Assembly: GCF_036245645.1 (NCBI RefSeq)
Contig: NZ_BTPE01000001.1
Coordinates: forward strand, 62,001-126,000
Reading direction: 5' to 3'
Source of the DNA: Algoriphagus taiwanensis
GTDB lineage: Bacteria > Bacteroidota > Bacteroidia > Cytophagales > Cyclobacteriaceae
Length of the DNA stretch: 64,000 nucleotides
Part shown: positions 58,285 to 64,000 of the stretch, piece after piece
How positions within the stretch are numbered: position 1 is the stretch's first letter
Layout of the letters: every line of letters begins with the position of its first letter
Notes under the pieces: generated by a model
The model's input: the letters and a program-made list of their open reading frames with translations, nothing else
The model's database searches: none
What the model was told of the DNA's origin: nothing
Program-made: the position numbers and the translations under genes

Positions 58285-60903
58285 TTACTGATACAGACTT
58301 CGGAAGAATAACAAATACTCTTCCACATTTTTGGTTTTATTCAGGATTTGGAAATTTTCTATAGAAATGAAAAAGGCCTTTGCTTTGACTTCATCCGGTA
58401 ATCCCTCCGATTTAAAGTCACTTGAAAATTTCTTGTAGTATTCATAAGCGGCTTCCGAATTGGAGAATGGGCTAATGATGAAAATGGCCTCCTCTGTGCT
58501 CATATTCATGTTTCCGGTTCTCAATCGAGAGTTTTTGAAGTTTTGCCCGTGGAAGTTTTCCAGGTCTCCCAAGAGATTTTTGGCTTTTTCGGATTCCTCA
58601 GGACTCATCGAAATCACAAAAATATGGGTTTGTGCGTCGTTTATTTTATAAGGCGAATTTTCAGGAATTTTAAGATTTTCCGGTGTCAGGTTTTCGGCTG
58701 GAGTGGCAGTGGAGTCGGCCTCTTCCTCTTCTTTGGGGGCCAATGCTGCCAATTCTTCTGCAGACAAAAGTGGGCGGAGCATTTGCTTGGCCAAAGCGAC
58801 AAGGCTTTCGTCTTTGGTGTTTTCGATATAGCCTTCCAATCGCTCCTTGAACCGGTCCTTGGATTGGGTTTTTCCGATGACCATGATGTCCAAAAGAAGC
58901 AGCTTTTCTGTAGTTCTGGTCAAAGGATATTGCTCCAAAGTAGAGCGGATGATTTGGGAAGCCCGTGAATATTGTCCCGAATAGTAGGCATTGTAGGCTT
59001 CCTCATAGTCTTTGGAAGCAGCGAGATAAGCTACATTCCCGGAGGCAGCATTTGGGTTGTTTACAGAAAAGGTGTACTGAGAATCCGGAAACTCCCGATT
59101 GAGTCGGGAAACATACTGCTGGGAGTTGCCTCCGGTATCTCTTTGTCCCAAAAAGAGCAAGTAGTAAGCTTCCGGTTTTTTATTCGAATTGGGATAATTT
59201 CGGATGAGTGTCTCAAGATTTTCAATACTCAGCAGAGGTTCATTGAATTCGAAATAGAGCAATTTGCCCAGTTCAAAATAAGACTCCTCCAATTCCAAAT
59301 TGATCTGTTCCTTAATCTCGGGAGTAGTTGGAATTTGAGCTAATAAGCTTTCTTTGGTAGGCAATCCTGCTAAAATCGGGTTTTCCTGATTGGCCAAGGA
59401 ATCCTCACTTGCCTTAATTTCCTCAGGCTGTGCGGAGGTTTGAAAGATCGCAGAGCGTCTTCTCCAATTGTCCTGAAGGGGTCGACTACCCCAGTTCCGG
59501 TTGAATTCAATCGCTCCTTGTTGCATAGCGACTCCATTGTCGAAATAGAAGCTTGAACCCGCATCTCTTCCGCTAAATGCCAAAAGGTTATTGAAAATAT
59601 TACTGTTCTTGGGCTGTTCTTTTTCCCTTGCCTCTCTGACTAGACGCTCTTCTTCAGATTTGATGTAGGCTAAGGCAATGGCTTCCTGTTCTTCGGGTGT
59701 TTTTTCGGCAAGGATAATCAAGCTATCATTAAGCTGAATTCGTTCTTGATGAAATACATAATTGTCAAGAGTGATTTTTCTCTCCTGAATGACCGATGCA
59801 GCCGGGTCATCCGCTTTGATGAAAGTCAATGCACTATCCAAGTAGTATTTGGTGGCCCGGTAGTCTTTGAATTCTTCAATGTGAATTTCTGCCAGTTTTT
59901 GATAAATATATCCCTTGATTCTGGGATTGGTTCCGGGCTCCTTGGCCGCTTGATGCAGCAGGTCCAAGGTGAGAGGAATGTCTCCCTGTTTTTCTTCAAA
60001 GAGTGCCTGTTCGTAAACCACCACATCTTTCAGGTCCTTGTTTTTAGGATCCTTGTATAAGTCTTCGTAGTAATTGCGGACCTTTCTCAGGTCTTTGGAG
60101 GCGTTGAGTTCAGCCACTTGCTGTGCATAGAGGGTGGCGAAAAAACTCCGTTCGTAAGGAGGATTTCCATCTAAAGCTCTTTTGTAATAATCGTAGGCCA
60201 AAGCATCCAAGCCTTCCCGCTGATACAGCTGTGCAAGGATGAAATTGATTCTGGACTTTTCCTTTTTATCCTCCCCATATTCCAATGCCCGGTCCAAAGC
60301 CCCGATGATGCCATTGGCGTCATCCCGGACTTCATAATAATAGGCGAGAGTTCGATAGAGCTCGTAGCGGTTTTCGTCACTGATTCCCGACTCTTTGGAG
60401 AGGTAGTCGATGGTGAAATTGGCATTTTCGATTTCTCCTTTGTCAATATAGAGTCTCAGAAGACTGATTAAGGTCTGATGCCGCAAATCATTGTCTTTGC
60501 TCGTGCTATTCACATATTTGAAAGCATTCAGGGCATCATCCTGCTGGGCTTGGAGGTAATCTATTTTCCCCAATAGGTAATAGCTGTCATCCTTCCATTT
60601 GGATATTTTGTGCCATTCGATGGCCTTGGAAGCCATATCCCGTGCAGAGTCCAGTTTGGCCTTGTTTTGCTGAATCGTAGCCGAATCAATGGGTACGAAT
60701 ACCGGTAATACTTGAGTGTAATCTTCTTTGTAATTGGTCCGGACCTGAGTTTCTACGTCCTTTATTTTTTGATCTGCGAGGTAATAGGCGTTGAAATGAG
60801 CCGTAAGGTTATGAAAGGCCCTATTGGTAAAAGTGTCCCGCTCGGAAGAACAGGCCACAGCAAAAAACATAAGGACCCCGAAAAGGCCGAAAATTTTTCT
60901 CAT
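58285..60903 (-). CDS. sprE: Type IX secretion lipoprotein SprE/PorW
   Basis: SprE (PorW in Porphyromonas) is a TPR-rich outer-membrane lipoprotein required for type IX secretion and linked to the GldK/N ring. The 872-residue protein has a lipobox FAVAC (Cys18), the characteristic opening DTFTNRAFHNLTAHFNAYYLAD, then many TPR-like repeats (for example WKDDSYYLLGKIDYLQAQQDD and FILAQLYQREGLDALAYDYYKRA) through about residue 650, and a C-terminal domain with HIFVISMSPEESEKAKNLLGD and FKNSRLRTGNMNMSTEEAI. The NRxFH/FNAYY opening is the main reason for the name. ATG at 60903; a PBP gene follows after 3 bases. Confidence 0.9.
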   Translation of the reverse strand: MRKIFGLFGVLMFFAVACSSERDTFTNRAFHNLTAHFNAYYLADQKIKDVETQVRTNYKEDYTQVLPVFVPIDSATIQQNKAKLDSARDMASKAIEWHKISKWKDDSYYLLGKIDYLQAQQDDALNAFKYVNSTSKDNDLRHQTLISLLRLYIDKGEIENANFTIDYLSKESGISDENRYELYRTLAYYYEVRDDANGIIGALDRALEYGEDKKEKSRINFILAQLYQREGLDALAYDYYKRALDGNPPYERSFFATLYAQQVAELNASKDLRKVRNYYEDLYKDPKNKDLKDVVVYEQALFEEKQGDIPLTLDLLHQAAKEPGTNPRIKGYIYQKLAEIHIEEFKDYRATKYYLDSALTFIKADDPAASVIQERKITLDNYVFHQERIQLNDSLIILAEKTPEEQEAIALAYIKSEEERLVREAREKEQPKNSNIFNNLLAFSGRDAGSSFYFDNGVAMQQGAIEFNRNWGSRPLQDNWRRRSAIFQTSAQPEEIKASEDSLANQENPILAGLPTKESLLAQIPTTPEIKEQINLELEESYFELGKLLYFEFNEPLLSIENLETLIRNYPNSNKKPEAYYLLFLGQRDTGGNSQQYVSRLNREFPDSQYTFSVNNPNAASGNVAYLAASKDYEEAYNAYYSGQYSRASQIIRSTLEQYPLTRTTEKLLLLDIMVIGKTQSKDRFKERLEGYIENTKDESLVALAKQMLRPLLSAEELAALAPKEEEEADSTATPAENLTPENLKIPENSPYKINDAQTHIFVISMSPEESEKAKNLLGDLENFHGQNFKNSRLRTGNMNMSTEEAIFIISPFSNSEAAYEYYKKFSSDFKSEGLPDEVKAKAFFISIENFQILNKTKNVEEYLLFFRSLYQ

Positions 60904-61005
60904 TTCTACATTTTACCCAAATGGAATACCAAAATAGGCTTTTTGCCTTACTTAGCGAACGAATTGGTCATTGTTATATTTTCCCCACTTTCCCTAACTT
61001 CACTT

Positions 61006-61239
61006 ATGCCTGATTCCAAGCCCAAAAACAAGCCCAACTCTTCCGGTCCTCCGGTTTATGTGAAATACATCGGATTATCCTTTCAGTTATTTGGAATCAT
61101 CGGGGGAGGCACTTGGCTGGGATGGTGGATTCAGCAAAAAAGCACCATGAAGTTTCCTCTTTGGTTGCTTCTATTCAGTTTTCTGTCCGTTTTTGTTGCT
61201 TTTTATCAGCTTTGGCTTTCCATGAAAAGAGATGGGTAG
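61006..61239 (+). CDS. AtpZ/AtpI-like ATP synthase accessory membrane protein
   Basis: A 77-residue protein with two membrane helices (about 23-42, YIGLSFQLFGIIGGGTWLGWW, and 50-70, FPLWLLLFSFLSVFVAFYQLW). The GGGTWLGWWIQ segment matches the AtpZ/AtpI group, small proteins at the head of F-type ATP synthase operons that aid c-ring assembly or ion uptake. The start is the ATG at 61006; a longer frame upstream overlaps sprE on the other strand and has no leader logic. It begins the atp operon here. Confidence 0.8.
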   Translation: MPDSKPKNKPNSSGPPVYVKYIGLSFQLFGIIGGGTWLGWWIQQKSTMKFPLWLLLFSFLSVFVAFYQLWLSMKRDG

Positions 61240-61264
61240 CATTTCAGCAGAATGAAGTAGCTTT

Positions 61265-61666
61265 GTGCGAAAGTCGACCAAAGTGGCACTCCTTACTAAT
61301 ATACATGTACGTTTTTGGCTCTTTTCTCTGGGACTGGGGCTTATAATTTGGGTACTTCAGCAGGTGTTTCCTGCAATCATCCATCCCAAAATCTGGGAAA
61401 TCCTGATTTTCCTCGTCTTGTTTTTCTTTTTTATACAGCTACTCAATTCTTTCTTGCTGAAAATGCTCCCGGATAGTTTTTTTCAGATTTCTGTCCTGGC
61501 GATGGTTCTGAGGCTGATTGGTTCCCTGGTTTTTATAGGGGTGGAAGTATGGCCAGGCATGGAAAATATTATTTTGTTTATCGCCGATTTCTTTGTGATT
61601 TTTTTGTTCTACTTAGTTTTTGATATCTACGCCTTTCTATCTAACTTGCGGCCGATTTCGAAGTAG
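61265..61666 (+). CDS. Four-helix membrane protein of the ATP synthase operon, unknown
   Basis: A 133-residue protein with four hydrophobic helices (about 17-38, 43-64, 75-97 and 103-124), a basic N-terminus (RKSTKVALLTNIH) and a polar tail (SNLRPISK). Four helices and its place between an AtpZ-like gene and atpB resemble the AtpI/UncI subunit, but I see no clear family motif. GTG start at 61265, 25 bases after the AtpZ-like stop; atpB starts 19 bases after its own stop. Role in ATP synthase assembly is inferred from position only. Confidence 0.72.
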   Translation: MRKSTKVALLTNIHVRFWLFSLGLGLIIWVLQQVFPAIIHPKIWEILIFLVLFFFFIQLLNSFLLKMLPDSFFQISVLAMVLRLIGSLVFIGVEVWPGMENIILFIADFFVIFLFYLVFDIYAFLSNLRPISK

Positions 61667-61685
61667 CCCTCAAAAACAAGAGTTG

Positions 61686-62714
61686 ATGACGCGTAAATTA
61701 TTGGCCTTAAGTCTTTTATTTTCAGCATTTTTGCTGATTAATTCTACCCCCACTTTTGCGGCAGGTTCAGAAGAAGATAAGACAAGCTTTATCATGCACC
61801 ACGTGAAGGACTCTCATGAGTGGCATTTTGCGACCTTTGGGCACACTCACGTTACCCTTCCATTACCGGTTATTGTTTATTCTTCCGATCGGGGTTTGGA
61901 GTTTTTCAAATCCAGCGATTTTCAGAATCATGACACGCACGCTTTCGGTAAGGAATATGCTCACGAAGGATATTTTATTGATGAGCATGACCACTTGGGA
62001 AGAGTAGACGGGGCGAGCTTTATCGAGCTTTCCATCACCAAAAACGTGGTCATGATGTTTTTGGTTATGATTATTTTGGCTGTTTTGGCTATTTCCGCAG
62101 GGAATTATTACAAGAAAAACGGGGCAGTTGCTCCCAAAGGACCTGCAGCTCTATTGGAGCCGATTGTGATCTTCGTGAGAGATGAGATCGCCAAAAATTC
62201 CATCGGTCCTAAGTATAAGAAGTTCGTTCCTTATCTATTGACCTTATTCTTGTTTATCTGGTTTGGTAACCTTCTGGGTCTTTTGCCAGGTGCAGCCAAT
62301 ATGACCGGAAACATCGGGGTGACCTTTACTCTTGCTATTCTGACCTTTATCCTGACCAACGTCAATGGAAACAAGGATTACTGGAAGCACGTGTTTGCTA
62401 CTCCGGGAGTGCCGATTCCTATGTTGCTGATTATCGTGCCTGTGGAGATCATCGGTTTGTTTACCAAGCCTTTCGCTTTGATGGTCCGACTTTTCGTGGC
62501 GATCACTGCAGGTCACATTGTGATCTTGGGCTTTATTGCTTTGGTTTTCATCTTCGAATCCTACGCTATTGGGGTAGTGAGTACGCTGATGGTGACCTTT
62601 ATCAATATCATCGAATTGCTCGTAGCCACGATTCAGGCTTATGTATTTACGCTGTTTACAGCGATGTACATCGGTTCAGCGGTGGCCGAACACGCGCATG
62701 ACGATCATCATTAA
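61686..62714 (+). CDS. atpB: F0F1 ATP synthase subunit a, with N-terminal extension
   Basis: Subunit a holds the half-channels through which ions reach the c ring. The start is the ATG at 61686 (342 residues). A cleavable-looking leader (MTRKLLALSLLFSAFLLI part, ending FAAG) and a His-rich extracytoplasmic region (about 30-125, with HHVKDSHEWHFATFGHTH) precede the membrane core. The essential Arg lies in FALMVRLFVAITAGHIV. Other signatures are FIWFGNLLGLLPG and NIIELLVATIQAYVFTLFTAMYIG. E. coli subunit a is 271 residues; the extra 70 are the exported extension, common in Bacteroidota. atpE follows after 38 bases. Confidence 0.96.
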   Translation: MTRKLLALSLLFSAFLLINSTPTFAAGSEEDKTSFIMHHVKDSHEWHFATFGHTHVTLPLPVIVYSSDRGLEFFKSSDFQNHDTHAFGKEYAHEGYFIDEHDHLGRVDGASFIELSITKNVVMMFLVMIILAVLAISAGNYYKKNGAVAPKGPAALLEPIVIFVRDEIAKNSIGPKYKKFVPYLLTLFLFIWFGNLLGLLPGAANMTGNIGVTFTLAILTFILTNVNGNKDYWKHVFATPGVPIPMLLIIVPVEIIGLFTKPFALMVRLFVAITAGHIVILGFIALVFIFESYAIGVVSTLMVTFINIIELLVATIQAYVFTLFTAMYIGSAVAEHAHDDHH

Positions 62715-62752
62715 GTAGAAATTTCTTTGTTCAATTTATAAATCTAACTCTT

Positions 62753-63010
62753 ATGTTAATGTCTATCTTGTTGACTGCTGGTTATGCACTTATGGGTGCT
62801 GGTATCGGTGCTGGTATTGTTGCGATTGGCGCAGGACTTGGTATCGGTCGTATCGGTGGTCAGGCAATGGAATCTATTGCTCGTCAGCCAGAAGCTGCTG
62901 GTAAGATCCAAGGTGCAATGTTGATCATCGCAGCTTTGATCGAGGTGGTTTCCCTGTTCGCAGCGGTAATCTGTCTGTTGATCGCGTTGAATATCGCGGG
63001 CATCAGCTAA
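62753..63010 (+). CDS. atpE: F0F1 ATP synthase subunit c, proton type
   Basis: Subunit c forms the rotating ring. The 85-residue protein is a two-helix hairpin with the polar loop RQPEA and the ion-binding Glu64 in IIAALIEVVSLF. Helix 1 has a Gly-rich face (GAGIGAGIVAIGAGLGIG). The position equivalent to the sodium-type Gln32 of Ilyobacter is Ile31 and the residue after Glu64 is Val, not Ser or Thr, so it looks proton-specific. ATG at 62753 (62759 possible). A hairpin follows the stop. Confidence 0.96.
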   Translation: MLMSILLTAGYALMGAGIGAGIVAIGAGLGIGRIGGQAMESIARQPEAAGKIQGAMLIIAALIEVVSLFAAVICLLIALNIAGIS

Positions 63011-63018
63011 ACCAAAAT

Positions 63019-63055
63019 GGAAGGGGACTGGCGCTAGGCCTTTCCCCTTTCTTTC
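63019..63055 (+). terminator. Hairpin after atpE, possible attenuator
   Basis: GGAAGGGG (63019-63026) pairs with CCCCTTTC (63044-63051, one G-U) around a 17-base loop, followed by TTTCC. Partial termination or mRNA protection here would give more subunit c than b, fitting their unequal need. Confidence 0.45.
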
Positions 63056-63092
63056 TTTCCTCTATTGAACAATCTGAAATAAATCATATATC

Positions 63093-63587
63093 ATGGATTT
63101 GATTACTCCCAGTTCCGCACTTATTTTCTGGCAGCTGTTTGGCTTCCTAGGGTTATTGTTTATCCTGATCAAGTTTGCCTGGAAGCCTATGCTTGCTGCA
63201 TTGGAAGAGCGGGAGACGAGCATTGAGAATTCTCTCAAGGCTGCCGAACAAGCCAGAAACGAGATGGCCAACCTTAAGGCAGAAAATGAAAAGCTCCTTC
63301 AGGAAGCCAGACTTGAGCGGGATTCTATCCTGAAAAAAGCGCAGGATGCTTCCGTCAAGATGATTGAAGATGCGAAAAATGAAGCTTCCAAGGTGGCTGC
63401 TGAGCAAATTGAAAATGCAAAAGTTGTCATCGAGACAGAGAAAAAAGCAGCCTTGACTGAAGTGAAAAATCAGGTGGCTCTTTTGACTTTGGAAGTGACT
63501 GAGAAGCTCCTCAGAAAGAACCTAGCCGACGAAAAAGCTCAAAAAGAGCTTGTGGAGGAATTTGTAAAAGACCTTAAGCTCAACTAA
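63093..63587 (+). CDS. atpF: F0F1 ATP synthase subunit b
   Basis: Subunit b is the peripheral stalk joining subunit a to F1. The 164-residue protein has one N-terminal membrane helix (about 8-28, LIFWQLFGFLGLLFILIKFAW) then KPMLAALEERETSIENSLKAAE and a long charged helix rich in Ala, Lys and Glu to the C-terminus, as usual for b (E. coli 156). ATG at 63093. atpH begins 6 bases after its stop. Confidence 0.95.
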   Translation: MDLITPSSALIFWQLFGFLGLLFILIKFAWKPMLAALEERETSIENSLKAAEQARNEMANLKAENEKLLQEARLERDSILKKAQDASVKMIEDAKNEASKVAAEQIENAKVVIETEKKAALTEVKNQVALLTLEVTEKLLRKNLADEKAQKELVEEFVKDLKLN

Positions 63588-63593
63588 TCATCC

Positions 63594-64000
63594 ATGTCCA
63601 ACGAAAGAGTAGCGTACGCCTATGCCAAATCTCTGATGGAACTGGCTAAAGAACGTGGACAGGTAGAGGAAGTCTATCAGGACTTTCTTCATCTGAAAGC
63701 GATGTCTGATTCCAATAGAGACCTGAAGTTGGTCATGCGCAATCCCATCATCAGCTCGGAGAAGAAATTGAATATTCTCAAGGCTCTTTATAAAAAAAGG
63801 GGAGCTACCGAAGCTACGATGAAATTTTACGAAATCATCTGCAGAAAAGGCCGGGAGAATATCCTGACTGAAATGGCAAAGTATTTTGTCAAGCTCTATC
63901 AGGTAGAAAAATCGATTCAGGTAGCTGAGTTAACTACTACTTTCCCGATTGACGAAAAGCTGAGAAAGGAATTCAAAGCCGTCATCGCGAAAATATCCAA
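63594..64000 (+). CDS. atpH: F0F1 ATP synthase subunit delta, 3' truncated
   Basis: Subunit delta links the peripheral stalk to the top of F1. The frame opens at the ATG at 63594 and is still open at the window end, giving 135 residues of about 180. The start MSNERVAYAYAKSLMELAKE and then RNPIISSEKKLNILKAL match the N-terminal helical domain of AtpH; later FYEIICRKGRENILTEMAKYF is typical of the middle. Only 6 bases separate it from atpF; F1 subunits alpha and gamma should follow outside the window. Confidence 0.92.
   Translation, partial: MSNERVAYAYAKSLMELAKERGQVEEVYQDFLHLKAMSDSNRDLKLVMRNPIISSEKKLNILKALYKKRGATEATMKFYEIICRKGRENILTEMAKYFVKLYQVEKSIQVAELTTTFPIDEKLRKEFKAVIAKIS

Noticed and set aside
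1..64000. tRNA, rRNA, integrase, transposase or phage genes
   Set aside because: I read the gaps between genes and found no cloverleaf ends, rRNA-like stretches or mobile-element proteins; gene content is core throughout.

Overview
The window is a 64 kb stretch of a chromosome from the phylum Bacteroidota, most likely the order Cytophagales (a Cyclobacteriaceae-type organism such as Algoriphagus). The assignment rests on a porP-gldK-gldL-gldM-gldN type IX secretion locus, a separate SprE/PorW lipoprotein gene, promoters of the Bacteroidota form TAnnTTTG, families largely confined to the phylum (DUF4271, DUF6089-like barrel, YbbR-like, DUF1573), and an AccD without its zinc ribbon. It reads as ordinary core genome. 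I see no phage, plasmid, CRISPR array, insertion sequence, tRNA or rRNA gene. No gap between genes exceeds 300 bases.

Layout. 1-4320: end of rimP, then nusA and infB, closed by a strong terminator. 4382-7872: two unknown genes, tandem hairpins, then an outer-membrane barrel paired with a vanadium-haloperoxidase/PAP2-fold lipoprotein. 7883-9517: cstA on the minus strand. 9730-12009: accD and nqrF, each with its own promoter. 12090-15110: an overlapping operon of arginase-fold protein, cytochrome b5-like protein, sugar kinase and MurQ, pointing to peptidoglycan recycling. 15240-16574: pseudouridine synthase. 16609-24304 (minus): thioredoxin, two Skp-like chaperones, BamA, UppS, a barrel protein, NAD kinase and a CBS protein, mostly an envelope-assembly cluster. 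24385-26563 (minus): chromate-transporter family protein and a 2OG-Fe(II) oxygenase. 26642-29319 (plus): lipoprotein, serS, a palindromic repeat element and an NTF2-like protein.

29321-34558 (minus): coaE, YbbR-like, yajC, DUF1573 lipoprotein, YtxH-like, nusB and leucine dehydrogenase. 34702-36882 (plus): ABC exporter half and a coiled-coil protein. 36963-43287 (minus): two SurA-like periplasmic isomerases and a partner-switching set (HATPase kinase, STAS antagonist, membrane PP2C phosphatase). 43383-44820 (minus): DUF721 protein and hemW. 44864-54090 (plus): TamA/BamA-like protein, DUF4271 protein, hemD, then porP and gldKLMN. 54105-60903 (minus): uvrC, a class A penicillin-binding protein and sprE/porW. 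61006-64000 (plus): the F-type ATP synthase operon (atpZ/I-like, an unknown membrane protein, atpB, atpE, atpF and a truncated atpH).

Much of the window builds or uses the cell envelope: lipid carrier (UppS), peptidoglycan synthesis and recycling (PBP1A, MurQ, kinase), outer-membrane assembly (BamA, Skp, SurA-like, TamA-like), protein export (YajC) and type IX secretion/gliding. I found no clear new multi-gene system. The best candidates for a second look are the palindromic element at 28730-28870, the arginase-fold protein missing two metal ligands, the barrel/haloperoxidase pair, the partner-switching set without a sigma factor, and the ABC half-transporter with an altered catalytic residue.
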